This document shows, piece by piece, positions 31,401-40,242 of a stretch of DNA of 64,000 nt (position 1 is the stretch's first letter; each line of letters begins with the position of its first letter). Origin of the DNA: Callipepla californica brunnescens (lineage: Eukaryota > Chordata > Aves > Galliformes > Odontophoridae); contig JALIRH010000004.1 of assembly GCA_023055505.1 (NCBI GenBank), positions 40,119,502 through 40,183,501 on the forward strand, in the 5' to 3' direction. The notes beneath the pieces are model-generated. The model had not been told where the DNA came from. It searched no databases and saw only the letters and a list, made by a program, of their open reading frames with translations. Both the position numbers and the translations under genes were made by a program.

Positions 31401-33397
31401 TTGAAAGTTGGTATCGGTATTTTTTCATTTCAAAGCAACATTGTAAGAGCAAATTAAGTTACGTAAAATGAAGCAGGAAGGCACAGTAAACAATTACTCT
31501 TAGCTTTTCTTGATGTGATTTTGGTTTTGGGTGTACTCAAGATTATTTATTTGTTGTGCATTGTTCTTTGCCTTGTTTCTTTTTTTCATATTTACTCGTT
31601 AAGCTTCAACAGTCGTTCATAGTGCTCAAAGGTTGTTGTCTTGTATAAGAATCTTCTTTGTAAAGGACTTCCATGAAACTCAGTCTTACATTATGTCAGA
31701 AACAGATGAGGAAGTTGACAGGAAATCAAGGGTTATATGTAGATTGACAAGCAAGAACTTAAATAACTAGGCATGCTGTCTTTAAGGAGGAAGTCAATCT
31801 TGTAGGTAAACCTGCCCACAGCTGGGGGTTGGAACTAGTTGATCTTTAAGGACCCTTCCAATGCAAGCCTTTCTATGAATCTCTCAAGATCAAAAAATAA
31901 TCTGAAAAGTACCACGAATAGATGATGAAAAACATTTTACTGAGTTACTGAAAATGGTAGCAAGTTTTATGATAGTATTATTTTGTTTTCTCAAAAGTGA
32001 CGAGGTGAATGTGATTGATGGAAATGATCTGGCTTCTATTGCTGCATTTATCTATGGTCTCTTTGAACAACCTGCCTTTCAGATTTATTAAGAATCTTAT
32101 TTTAGATTGTGGTCTTGATTATGTTTGGGTTTTTATAATGTTGCCAGATAATAGGTTTGTCAATAGTTTACAGGCCACTTTGTCCCAGTTCTGTGACTGA
32201 TAGGATGGGGGACCCACGAACCCACACCCTGGGGAAGGGGGAAGGGGGAAAAAGATGAAAGGGTAGGGAGATGAGCCTAAAAAGAAAACAGCGACAGTGA
32301 TCTGAGAAGGAAAGTTAATTTACTAAGTATGATATCGGAATACAAGATAACAGAATATAATAAAATATAAGTGGAATTGAGGCTAATAAATAAAATAAAA
32401 TGAGAGGGTGCCCAGAACTGAAGGCCTTACTTTAATGCTGAAGGTGAGGTGTCAAGGGAGCGTACACTGCAGAGACAAGCAGTAAGAGAAGGGGATGTCT
32501 TCTGACTTGTGAGCAGATTTATCTTTCCCTCTAAACAGAAAATGGAATGGAATAGTTGAACTCTTCTTGGAGTTGTAGTTCTTATCATTTGAAAGCCAGG
32601 TGCTCAGAACTTCCAACAGTCCACAGAACTGGAGTATTAACTTTTGAACTCCCAGTGCTCTACATAATGTTATGATGTGGAATGCCAAAACAGAAAATTA
32701 TGAAACCACGACTGGTTTAAAATGTGAGGACTGAGTTGTGCTGATAGCTGAGCTGACTTAACAGCTCAACCCTGCCAAACAAGTCTTCCTCTTTTCTACC
32801 TGTGTGCCTTCTGCTTCCTCTTGTATAATCTTAGTTCAGAACAGTCTAAGCCACTGCTACTCATTAAGCCTTCAGAATATAAGGACCTTAAAGTTCTTCA
32901 CCATGTTACAAAGCTTGATCAGCTTAGCACAAGATCCAGAGAGCACCAGAAATGACTCAGCACTGGGAGGGATCACAACTGTAATTTAGCGCATGGGGAG
33001 AAAGGAGGAAGTTAGGATTTGAAGAGGAACTGATTCTTCATCTTTTGCTGAAGGTGGGCTTTTACATTTGCTAAACTATATGTAAATAATTTGAAAAAAC
33101 TGAAATGTATAATGTGTTATTTTCAGGCTAATGTTGGTTCCCAGAAATTGTGGTAAATTCCCGTTTTCTTTTTCCATCCTCATATAAATCAAAACTAAAT
33201 GAGTGATTGGAGTTGATCTATTTTCTTTAAATGCAACATTGTAATTTATTCTGTTTCATTACTGTTATTTTACAGAACATCTTTTTTCTTCCTTTTTTTT
33301 ATATGAAATTACAGAAGCTGTAGCTACCAGAACACGAAACATGACGTCACCAAAAGCCAAGAAGGGCACAGCAACCAGGAAGAGAGTTCAGAAGTAA
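7263..33397 (+). CDS. VRK1: VRK1, vaccinia-related Ser/Thr kinase 1 (12 coding exons, 413 codons)
   Basis: Joining 7263-7419, 8902-8957, 12963-13032, 13444-13531, 14603-14711, 14878-14970, 15969-16101, 17280-17400, 18456-18514, 18703-18881, 24266-24359 and 33315-33397 gives 1242 nt, in frame, with GT/AG at every junction. Visible in the protein: glycine loop IGQGGFG (residues 42-48), ATP-binding lysine in VVKV (K70), catalytic loop HGDIKASN (D176), metal-binding DYG (196-198), the VRK-typical APSRRGD segment, a KKRK nuclear-localisation-like cluster near 356-359 and the tail TRKRVQK. HGD and DYG in place of HRD and DFG mark the VRK branch of the CK1 group. Known for the family: a nuclear, chromatin-associated kinase that phosphorylates BANF1/BAF, histone H3, p53 and other factors, and acts in nuclear-envelope dynamics and cell-cycle entry. 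Human VRK1 has 396 residues; the difference is mainly in the divergent C-terminal tail. No frameshift or stop was seen, so the gene looks functional. Confidence 0.97.
7420..8901 (+). other. VRK1 intron 2
   Basis: Unique AT-rich intron with a small tandem duplication at 8054-8117. Nothing else recognised. Confidence 0.7.
8054..8117. repeat. Short tandem duplication, period 37 bp
   Basis: A 27-bp segment beginning GTTTTCAAGGGATAAAATGT at 8054-8080 recurs exactly at 8091-8117, giving about 1.7 copies of a 37-bp unit. It is in intron 2. The exact identity implies a recent replication-slippage event. Confidence 0.9.
8902..8957 (+). CDS. VRK1: VRK1 exon 3: ATP-binding lysine
   Basis: A 56-nt exon between acceptor ctttttaacag and donor GTG|GTAAGA. 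It encodes residues 53-71, including SVGSDAP and VVKV; the lysine is the subdomain II ATP-anchoring residue. Phase 1 in, phase 0 out. Confidence 0.95.
8958..12962 (+). other. VRK1 intron 3
   Basis: A 4.0-kb AT-rich intron. It contains a GC-rich block around 9967-10250, partly resembling CR1, and T-rich tracts near 11321 and 12721. No other element recognised. Confidence 0.65.
9968..10090 (+). mobile_element. Degenerate CR1-like fragment
   Basis: GAATGGCATGGAGCTGTGTC at 9997-10016 and the following GGGTGGGGTACTGGAGGGTGCTTGGGCACTGGAAGC resemble the CR1 3' region seen at 52120-52230 (GGAACTGCATGGAGCTGTGT). It is heavily diverged. The GC-rich sequence to about 10250 may also derive from it but could not be matched. 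Confidence 0.5.
12963..13032 (+). CDS. VRK1: VRK1 exon 4: alpha-C region
   Basis: A 70-nt exon between acceptor gtcttaaag and donor GAAA|GTAAGC. It encodes residues 72-94, with the highly conserved [11 protein letters not shown] motif containing the alpha-C glutamate region. Phase 0 in, phase 1 out. Confidence 0.95.
13444..13531 (+). CDS. VRK1: VRK1 exon 5
   Basis: An 88-nt exon between acceptor tgtattttcag and donor AACAG|GTGACT. It encodes the [19 protein letters not shown] segment, nearly identical to mammalian VRK1. Phase 1 in, phase 2 out. Confidence 0.95.
14603..14711 (+). CDS. VRK1: VRK1 exon 6: hinge and alpha-D/E region
   Basis: A 109-nt exon between acceptor ttgcatttag and donor AGAATA|GTAAGT. 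It encodes [19 protein letters not shown] and [15 protein letters not shown], i.e. the hinge (MIMDRFG) and the following helices. Phase 2 in, phase 0 out. Confidence 0.95.
14878..14970 (+). CDS. VRK1: VRK1 exon 7: catalytic loop
   Basis: A 93-nt, 31-codon symmetric exon (phase 0/0) between acceptor ttttgttag and donor CAG|GTATTT. It encodes [20 protein letters not shown] and the following NLL, with the proton-acceptor aspartate D176. Because its length is a multiple of three, skipping it would keep the frame but remove the catalytic loop. Confidence 0.96.
15969..16101 (+). CDS. VRK1: VRK1 exon 8: DYG and activation segment
   Basis: A 133-nt exon between acceptor attactag and donor GTGTGG|GTAAGG. 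It encodes [18 protein letters not shown] and [18 protein letters not shown], containing the Mg-binding DYG (D196) and the VRK activation segment. Phase 0 in, phase 1 out. Confidence 0.95.
17280..17400 (+). CDS. VRK1: VRK1 exon 9: substrate-lobe helices
   Basis: A 121-nt exon between acceptor tctatttag and donor ATCAG|GTGAGA. It encodes [19 protein letters not shown] and [10 protein letters not shown]. The PSRRGDLE block replaces the usual APE motif in VRKs. Phase 1 in, phase 2 out. Confidence 0.95.
18456..18514 (+). CDS. VRK1: VRK1 exon 10
   Basis: A 59-nt exon between acceptor atttttcag and donor CCAG|GTAAGA. It encodes [18 protein letters not shown], matching the human counterpart closely. 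Phase 2 in, phase 1 out. Confidence 0.94.
18703..18881 (+). CDS. VRK1: VRK1 exon 11: end of kinase domain
   Basis: A 179-nt exon after acceptor ccatttctttag. It encodes [36 protein letters not shown] and the start of the C-tail. The donor AAAAG|GTTTTTG is weak at +3 to +6. Using it joins AAG to AAA AAA AGA AAG of exon 12, reconstructing the KKRK cluster expected from human VRK1, so the junction is well supported. Without splicing the frame adds seven residues (VFVLLRI) and stops at 18903-18905. Confidence 0.92.
19210..19394 (-). mobile_element. CR1 LINE, left part (interrupted)
   Basis: The + strand reads the complement of the CR1 3' region: CTAGACCAGGTTGCTCAGAG, then TTGAACACTTCT, CTATTCCAGTGCCTCA and GTCTCTCCGTTATTCTTGTA. 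It stops abruptly at the TA where the mariner begins and resumes at 19989, so both parts were one element. The CR1 3' terminal repeats are missing or too diverged to see. Confidence 0.85.
19395..19988 (+). mobile_element. Galluhop-like mariner, internally deleted, 594 bp
   Basis: Terminal inverted repeats: TGAGGGCTGCTCTGAAAGTA at the left, and a right end ending TTACTTTCAGAACAAGC, whose complement gives GCTTGTTCTGAAAGTA. TA dinucleotides flank it at 19393-19394 and 19989-19990, the mariner target duplication. An open frame at 19529-19897 encodes the N-terminal DNA-binding part of a mariner transposase ([27 protein letters not shown], the CGRP linker). After about codon 118 the catalytic D,D34D domain is deleted and the sequence jumps to the 3' end (GTAGCTGAGAATTTG). 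It cannot make a transposase but keeps both ends. It is inserted in a CR1 element. Confidence 0.9.
19989..20460 (-). mobile_element. CR1 LINE, right part (interrupted)
   Basis: It continues the CR1 cut at 19394. The + strand reads GCATTAAGGTCTCTCTGGAG, CTTTCTCCAGGCTGAA, CCTCTGGACCTG, CAAGTGGGGTCT, then the complement of the RT end (CACTTTGTCGTGTTGAACCT at 20431-20450), i.e. CR1 on the - strand. It is 5'-truncated there. Confidence 0.9.
20851..21381 (+). mobile_element. Second Galluhop-like mariner, internally deleted, 531 bp
   Basis: The left end is TGAGAGCTGCCGTGAAAGTA and the right end is ATTACTTTTGGAGTGACC followed by TA at 21382. It is homologous to the 19395-19988 copy throughout its 5' half but carries stops and frameshifts. 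Its deletion junction differs: before the 3' UTR it keeps the mariner C-terminal end (the GTTGGTGACGAAGTTGACAA segment near 21280-21300, corresponding to GGDYVEK). It is more diverged than the first copy. Confidence 0.88.
24266..24359 (+). CDS. VRK1: VRK1 exon 12: acidic/basic C-terminal tail
   Basis: A 94-nt exon between acceptor tcttttccag and donor TCTTCTA|GTAAGT. It encodes a lysine cluster (KKRKAADAA) followed by an acidic, serine-containing stretch and a second basic run (EKKKP). The sequence diverges from human, as is usual for this tail, but position, phase and composition fit. Phase 0 in, phase 1 out. Confidence 0.9.
26545..26600. repeat. (TTTG)n/T-rich simple repeat
   Basis: Runs of GTTT units interrupted by a T12 tract, in intron 12. 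The hydrophobic short open frames across it are by-products of the repeat. Confidence 0.85.
27738..28430 (+). mobile_element. CR1 LINE fragment with reverse-transcriptase remnant
   Basis: Translation shows the CR1 RT core in successive frames: [47 protein letters not shown], then [11 protein letters not shown], where FADD is the catalytic RT motif, then [11 protein letters not shown]. Two in-frame breaks (a TAG at 27899-27901 and a TAA at 28108-28110) and a frameshift between them make it a pseudogene. It continues into the RT tail ([15 protein letters not shown]). The 5' end and the 3' UTR are missing. Confidence 0.9.
30203..30520 (-). mobile_element. CR1 LINE 3' fragment
   Basis: The + strand begins ATCGTAGAATCTTTAGAGTT (complement of the CR1 3' terminal repeat) and continues TGGAAGGGACGTTTAAAGGTCATC, CAGGTTGTCCAGAGCCTGGT, CTTGAACGTCTTCAGGGACA and CTAACCTAAATCTACGCTC, all diagnostic of an antisense CR1 3' end. 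The open frame at 30221-30499 is a by-product. Confidence 0.9.
31813..31885 (+). mobile_element. CR1 3'-terminal scrap
   Basis: GCTGGGGGTTGGAACTAGTTGATCTTTAAGGACCCTTCC and the following TTTCTATGAATC match the last 60-70 bases of CR1, ending near the 8-bp terminal repeats. Only the extreme 3' end is present. Confidence 0.8.
32158..32713 (-). mobile_element. Old solo LTR, same family as 43133-43680, antisense to VRK1
   Basis: The + strand begins TGTCAATAGTTT and ends CCACGACT, the reverse of a TGTCATGG...TGACA LTR. Internal blocks match the reverse complement of the 43.1-kb LTR: CTGAAGGCCTTACTTTAATG (versus CTGAAGGCCTTACGCTAACG), the GAGAGGGTGCCC block, ACAGCGACAGTGATCTGAGA, AGTTAATTTACTAAGT and ATGTGGAATGCCA. 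The TATA-like AGATAAA also has its counterpart (GATTTATCTTT, 32515-32525). GGTT directly adjoins both ends (32154-32157 and 32714-32717), a probable remnant of the target duplication. There are no internal viral genes. It is degraded, so it is the older copy. It lies in intron 12. Confidence 0.85.
33315..33397 (+). CDS. VRK1: VRK1 terminal coding exon
   Basis: The acceptor is atgaaattacag before 33315, and TAA lies at 33395-33397. It encodes [20 protein letters not shown] then RKRVQK and stop; the last seven residues TRKRVQK are identical to the human C-terminus. The exon lies 8.9 kb downstream of exon 12. Confidence 0.94.
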
Positions 33398-33585
33398 ATA
33401 CATGGAGCAACAACTTAAGTTGCTTTTCAGCTCATCTCTGTTTTTCAGTTACTGTAGCACTGGAATCTATTTCATTCCCTTTTTTACATAATTCCTGTAA
33501 AAAAAAAAAAAACAAAAACAAAAACAACTTGAACTGCTGTTTGTACCTGTTTTTTGAAGAATAAATGTTTTACTAAAATATTTGC
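33398..33585 (+). other. VRK1: VRK1 3' UTR, main form
   Basis: The sequence after the stop includes an A-rich stretch at 33499-33525 and AATAAA at 33560-33565, so cleavage is expected about 15-25 nt further on. The end is estimated. Longer 3' ends are possible because AATAAA recurs at 33787-33792 and 35065-35070. Confidence 0.6.
33560..33565 (+). terminator. Canonical poly(A) signal AATAAA of VRK1
   Basis: AATAAA 163 nt after the VRK1 stop codon, in an AT-rich context with T/G-rich sequence following (33585-33605). It is the first canonical hexamer after the stop and so the likely main poly(A) signal. Confidence 0.7.
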
Positions 33586-33600
33586 ATAAGCTATGTGTGC

Positions 33601-36600
33601 TGTAGTACCAATGCAAAATTTTGCTAGCTTTGAAGTGAGGGTGCATTTTTATTTTTTAAGGTGAATTTGTGTATATAAATACAAACTAAGAGAGTGATTT
33701 TTTTTTTTTCTGCTTTATAGGGTAGTTTTGTTATTTTATTTTTTTTAAAGGAGCAATAGTGTTGTATTTGATTTCTTTTAATTTTGAATAAATTTGAAAG
33801 AGTTCACTTAGATGTACACTGAAATGATTAAAGTCAGGAGTATGAAATAATAGAAACATGTTTTAAATAATATTTGAGATAACAGAGCAAAAAACACCCC
33901 TGTATTCCAATTTGTTATAAAATGTGTTTAAACAATTTTTTTTATTATAGGTACTGAATTTGAGTGTGAGCTCCTTTTTTTTTTTTTTTTTTTTTTAATC
34001 GCATTCGTTTCTGTATCATTTTCTCATTATTCACTGTTCTTCTGGAAAAAAAACAGACCAGAATTACAGACATAAGGCTTAGAGCTTTAAAACAAACAAA
34101 AAAAGGTGGGGAGGAAAAGAACAATAGCAATCCTCAACTCTCACCCCTCAGGGTTTTGTTTTGTATCAGTGAAGAGCCTGAAAAAGTTAATAAATGTGAA
34201 TAATAACTTTTTAAGGTATCTAGTACCAATGAAGGCTTGACTCACGTGCACATCTCATAATAAAATTATGGTTTTCCTTTTTTAATAGCTAAGAAATATA
34301 CAAGCTCACAAAAATCTCCCTAAATGCACTTCTTTGCTTGGTCTTGCGTCGTCTTCTCTTTGGTGTTGTAAGTATAAAAAAAAATATTTCAGTGCGAAAT
34401 ACCTCTACTTTTCATTTACATACCACAAAAATGCATACAATTAGGGCATGAATGTCATTCTTATTAGAGAGAGTGCCCTGTGAAGTTTAACAAAAAGGAC
34501 TCCATTTGAGCCAATGGTTTTTGTGTGGATGTCCAGTGTACTGCTTGCTTGATGGTATGATGCCTGAGTATGCACTGAGAGAAATGCTGTAGCTTAAAAT
34601 GCTGAATGAACGATGGGGGTAATGTTTTGAAAACAAGGGGATTTGTTGTTTTCAAATAAAACTGGAAAATCATATTTAAAAGGTCTAGCGCCTTGTTGTT
34701 TTTGTTTAGGCTGCTCAATGTGCTCATTTCCATAGGTATTATCGAAGTGTCGCTGGTGGCTCTTAAGTGTAGCATTCTATTTCAGAAACAAAAATAGAAC
34801 TGATGAGGTCCCTCATGTGAATCTCCTCAAATCAGGCTCTTATTTTAATGAACTCATTTAATAATTTTTTTCAAAAAGTGTTAATCTGTTCTGGTTAACT
34901 GTTTTCAAGAAAGCGTATTTTATTCTCATTGTACATACATCACTTTCTTTGTACTTCAGTTGTTTCGTACTTTAGTATTTTTACTGACTTATTTACTGAT
35001 AGACTTGATTTCTTTCCAAGTTTTTAGGAGTGTGTTTTCTTTTCATGCTACCAAAATCAATTGCAATAAACAAATTTTTGCATCTTTGAAAATAATGTTT
35101 TGAGTAGTAGATTTCAGAAGCTGCCCCAGCTCTAAGATGTTTTGGGAAAAGTGTTCACTGGGAAGTGCTTTCTGTTTAAGGCAAATGTTTCAGGTTGTGT
35201 TTCTTTTCACAAAAACGCCTGCAAAACTGCAGGCTTCAGTCAAGAACTGCAAAACTGCAGGCTTCAGTCAAGAATGTCTCTGGGCTCGCTGTAAGATGTT
35301 CAAGCTTTGGGTTGGTCAGGATGGACCAAGTGGAAAGCTGTGATCATACCTGCATTACTGCTGTAGATATTGCACAGAGTGTGTGTTTGTACATGTGTTT
35401 TGCAAAACAATGATGGGGAAATGCATCATTTTCTAAGAGGAGAAGAGTGTAGTAGATTTTTGTTGACATCCTATTTGAAAGTAAAGCCCCTAACACAAAA
35501 GAAGCAAGCTGCCTTTAGACTGCATTTACTGCTCTTGATGACTCCAGTTGTGTGTAAATATTAGAAAACAGCAGGGTCCTGCATTCCAAGCATCACTTGA
35601 GCAGTGCCATGAAGACAAGTGTCCTTACTGGTATTGTAGTCATACTCCCAAGCTCTCCTGCTGTTTCTAATCTGTGTGCACAGCCGTGAAAAAACTGGAC
35701 TGACATTTACAGGCACAGCAGGGAGACACTTGAGTAGGGAATGTTAAAGACTCCGCTACCTATGTTTCAAAGTGGCCACCATACATGATAAATCTTCACA
35801 GGAGAACTAGTTGGCACTTCAGCTGATGGTGTAATGAGGATATTGATAATGAAGCGGAGAATGCTTCTTATAGTGCTTGAACATTTAGCAGACAGATTGT
35901 TTGTATTTTTTTTTTCTTTGATCTAAAGTATCTGGAGAGAGAATCAAATTCACATAGGTATATTTTTCAGATGATGCTGGTTTGATAATTTTTTCAAGAA
36001 TATTTCTGAGTAAGTTCAAATAATTCCTCGTAACTGTTACAGCTGGCATTGAGGGAGGGGGGTCAGTTGCTTTCCTGAGTAGTTTGACAGACTTTACTCA
36101 CTGTTTTGTCCCAGTGAGCTGACAGATTTGGGATGCCATAATACCAGTAATGCAATTAGGTTTTCTGCACGTTGTCTGGTTGACTTCTCAGTTAAGAGTT
36201 TCTTTCCCTTTGGGAATAAGACTAGACAGACTGTCATTTGCTATTACTAATTCTGCTTAGCATTATCACTGGAGCTTTTTTGTAATTAGCTATCTTAGTT
36301 GGCTCTTAAATTTTAATAGCCAATTGAAGCTACATTTTAGCCAAGTTCCATATCTAAATTGCATTCAGTCCATTAACAAAGTTGGTTAAAAGGCTATTAA
36401 AACAAAAGCCAATATATGGTGGTTAGCACTTACATGTTTCCAGCAGTAGCAATACCAGCCTCCAATGAATATTTTCAAGAAATGGTACTTCCTTCTAGCA
36501 AAGGAAGTGCACAAAGAATGACCAAACATCATTTTAGGAACAAAGGCTGATTATGCAGTACACTTTCAGGAAAAAAAAAAAATTGAAGAGTGTCTTTTCT

Positions 36601-39579
36601 TGAAGAAAGTGGGAGAGGCTGATGGGTGATGCAGAAGGGGGCAATTAATAGCTCTGCTCAGATTTGACAGGTTCTGGAAAAGCCAAATAAAGTGATGTTT
36701 TTCTCCATTTCAGCTGATCAAAATTATTAGCAAAACCATCTGAAGCACCTTCTGGTGGAATTGTCATCTTGCTGAGTTTAGTTTGTAAAACATCCTGCCA
36801 GACATTAAAAAAACTGTAAGCATGCCAGCACATAGGCTCAGAGCACTGCTTCTCTAATTGATAGACCCTGTAATTTTCTTTTTTTCTGAAGATCGTGGCT
36901 GGATACCTCAGCCTCCTGAGTAATTTAATGTAACACCAACCTGATTTTTTTATTCCTAGTAGCACATGTTTAAATTAGATTTTTCCCAATTTTTCATTCT
37001 TAAGGTGTAGACAGGAGACTAACAGACTTTAGAACATCCTGTAGCAAATATCATCTTAGACATTTCTGTTTCTTAAAAAAAAAAAAAAAATCTTTAGGAT
37101 GCTAGACTCACATTGATAAAGGCTACAGTTTTAATAAGAGAGTCTACGAGTTGATATTTGCTTAAAGGTGATTTGCAGTGCCCTGTATGGGTGATGATCC
37201 GTTAGTACTATTTGCTTCATTGTGAGTGGTGTGAGGCAAACTTCAGATAACGTCTGAACAACCAGTTAGCTTACTCTTTTTTCCAGCATATGCAGTGAGA
37301 CATCTAAGTTTGAGTTTCCATAATGCACCAGCTGTTGTTAAACAAGAGATAGAGCTGGTACTTGAACAAGAGGGATCCTACTGCTTGAAGCTGGATAGAA
37401 GCAGCAAACTGGTTTGAAAAGCTCTTTGGCAATAAGTGCCTGCTCCTTCACCTCCTGTGCTGTTTGTGGGTGCTGGGCTTTTTGCACCAATGTTGTCAAA
37501 AGGGAGAAGGAATCTATTTTGTCTGATTTTCTTGGTGCCCTTTTCAATAGACAAGGAGAAGGCAGGTGTGATGGGATTTCAAGTTCTGATTTCTAGATTC
37601 CTGCTCAGGATCTCTTAGACAGCTTTAAGGAACTGCATGCTAATTCATATTCACTTTGATTTTCTTCCCTGACGTTTTCTAGGTTAAATTGCTGAAGATG
37701 TATAAGGATGATCCCATGAATTCTTCATTTTGGGCCTTCTTCATTTTTGTAGATGACAACTCTTTATCAATGTTTTGTTTGTTTGTTTTTCTCTTTTTTC
37801 CTGAAGGAATATGTAGAAAAATTAACATATTTTTTCCATGGATGGAATTTTCCTTCCGTGCAGAGCATGCCAGACAAAACAATGCAGCAGCTCTAACTGG
37901 ATGGCACAGATTAGTTTTCTCTACACTGACGTGCCACACTTTTAAAAATGGGCTCATGGGCAGTATCCCATTTGTACTTATTTCTCTGTATTTTCTATCA
38001 TGCCAACCTAACCCAGATTCCTTTTGAATAGAAACGTATCTTGATCATGTCAGCTTCCACACCAGATTTTAAACATTTTTAAATTCATTTCTTGCACCTA
38101 GGTCTACTGCTCAAATACTTCAAGTACTTTGAAATGAACCTCAAGTTCTGCAACTGCCCAAGCTGCTGACAAATGAATCCAGACAGCTTTTTCTTCACCT
38201 CTGTGAATACTTCAGTAAGTCAGCATTGAGGGTTTGCATTTCCTCACAGATACTCCAAGAGGTAGAAGTGCTGAGGAATTGTCAATTGATAGGAGTAGAA
38301 ATGCCTCCCATGTTTCTACACCCCGTTGTGGAGGGTCAGCTTTCCAATTCTCCAGACAATAGTGGCTGTGGTAGGTTTGATGTAAGTAATGCTTGAAAGA
38401 AAACTGATGAGAACACAAGGAGACAGCTGTGACTTATGGTAGAAGTGAAAAGAAAATAACATTTTTATGAATGTGAACTTTCCTCGACTAATTCTTTTTG
38501 CCAGAGCGCTCCAGACAGGAAGAAAGCAGTGCAGTGGAAATCCGCATCTGCAGCTTTGGAGAGAAGAAAAATGCTTCCTTGGCAAATGGAACAAAAACCC
38601 TAGAAAATTAAGGATTAATATGTTCATTTATACAGAAGCAGTATGAACAGAGTAACATGAAATACAACCAACAAGGATTCATTTAGAAGACAAAAGAACC
38701 CTGGAAGAGAAGGTACTTAGCTTTGTTCAGAATGCAAACTATAACATGCAGTTCTGGGAATTGCTGAATTGCACAGCAGAATGTTAAAAGAAATTACTTG
38801 ATACCACAAGAAATGCACGATCTGTGCCATGAGAACCTGAAGGTACTTTCTTTTCCTTTCTGCCAGGAGAGGAGTGGAACACTGGATCTACATTGAAGTA
38901 AGTAATCCTCCAGCTAATTTTTTCGATCTGCTGTTAAGCCTGAACAAAAATAGTTTTACTAATAAACCAAATTCCTTTCTGAAAACAAATACATCCATAA
39001 AAAATAGAAATGCCTTTACAGTTCACTGATCTCTATTATGAGGCTATTTACTTGGAACGATGAGAGTGGGTCTGTGATAGCAAGTGTGTGATCCCTCACT
39101 TGTGATAATGGCTGGTGGTAGCCATAGTGAGAGGCGTTGAGTAAACAAACTACTATACTTAGGAGAGCAGTATGGTGATGAAAATATCAGAACAATTACT
39201 TCCTTCTGTCAGGGATGGCACTGATCATCAGTAACTTTTTGGATTTTTTTTGTTGTTGTTTCCAAACCTGGAAGGAAGTGAAATTTGAAACTCATCCAGA
39301 CCCACGTAACACTTTATAGACGGAACCAATTTTTTACCTCTGTTACCTTCATACATAGCTAGTTCTATATGTGGCTGTGAGTTATCTCATGGATCACTTC
39401 TTTCCCTTTCTCAAGCCAAAGCCCTCCTAAAAAGAATTTCTGAAACTTGTCATCCATTTCTGTTGTAAGTGCAGCACATTTTCTCTAAATCCTGCATTTA
39501 ACTTAGCTACTGAAAAGAACAGGAAGGAACATGTGCATATATTTCAAAAGGAAGGGTAAAAAAAATTGAATTTTTATTC
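33601..39579. other. Intergenic sequence downstream of VRK1
   Basis: AT-rich. It holds alternative AATAAA signals (33787 and 35065), a T22 tract at 33975-33996 and a tandem duplication at 35219-35274. No coding exon with recognisable homology; short open frames (34464-34775, 35137-35564, 36645-36965, 37414-38027, 38212-38627) look random. A longer VRK1 3' UTR could extend into the first 1.5 kb. Confidence 0.55.
35219..35274. repeat. Tandem duplication, period 28 bp, two copies
   Basis: CTGCAAAACTGCAGGCTTCA followed by GTCAAGAA occurs twice in a row without mismatch (35219-35246 and 35247-35274). The perfect identity suggests a recent slippage event. Confidence 0.92.
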
Positions 39580-39832
39580 ATAGATTCATAAGGTTGGAAA
39601 GGACCTACAAGATCATCTAGTCCAACCATCCTCCCACCACCATCCCTACCCACCAAGCTACTAAATCAAATCCCTTATCACCTCATCTAAACGCTTCTTG
39701 AACAGCGCTAGGGACGGTGCCTCAACCACCTCCCTAGGCAGGCCATTCCAGTGCCTGGCCACTCTCTCAGAGAAAAAATTTTTCCTCAAATCTAATCTAA
39801 ATCTTCCCCGGCACAACTTGTGGCCATAGAGG
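39580..39832 (-). mobile_element. CR1 LINE 3' end, well preserved
   Basis: The + strand begins ATTCATAGATTCATAAGGTT, GGAAAGGACCTACAAGATCA and TCTAGTCCAACCATCC, then continues through CTAGGGACGGTGCCTCAACC to CCCGGCACAACTTGTGGCCA. This is an antisense CR1 3' UTR with clear terminal repeats. It looks like the least diverged CR1 in the window. It is 5'-truncated at about 39832. Confidence 0.92.
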
Positions 39833-40014
39833 TTTTTTTTTAGAGTTTAGAGTTTTTGTGAGATGATATTCCTTTCTTACAGAACTATTCAAATCAGAGA
39901 AGATAAAATGTAGATAAAGCATATGCATGCTACTTTATCCCCTCACTAGAGAGTAATTTCTCGCTTTATTAAGAGTAGGTAGATTTAAGTATTTTTGACC
40001 AGAAAACTTTTTCA

Positions 40015-40052
40015 TTATTATTATTTTTATTTTTATTATTATTATTATTTTG
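40015..40052. repeat. (TTA)n/(TTTTA)n simple repeat
   Basis: A run of TTATTATTA units with a TTTTTA interruption, 3' of the CR1 end. A microsatellite. Confidence 0.85.
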
Positions 40053-40242
40053 CAAAGAAACTGTTCTGTTTTGGGAGAGAAGCTTGTCTTGGTAGTGCCC
40101 AAAGAATCATCTGATGCCAGTAAGGGCTGCAAAAAAAGATTATTATACCTTTGCCTGTTTAGTTTACATCTGAATTCTTCTTTAAGCGTTGTGATAAAAG
40201 CAAGAGAGGCCCAAACAGGACATGATAATTCATAAATGAAAG

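Larger units (their letters stand above)
24360..33314 (+). other. VRK1 intron 12
   Basis: An 8.95-kb intron, the largest. It contains CR1 pieces at about 27738-28430, 30203-30520 and 31813-31885, an antisense solo LTR at 32158-32713, an A21 tract at 26346-26366, a TTTG-rich simple repeat at 26545-26600 and a T23 tract at 30005-30027. Stretches 24360-27735, 28440-30200, 30530-31800 and 32720-33314 appear unique. Confidence 0.7.

Noticed and set aside
36906..36923. CCTCAGCCTCCTGAGTAA, resembling part of primate Alu
   Set aside because: Only about 18 bp match, flanking sequence does not, and the genome is avian. Chance.
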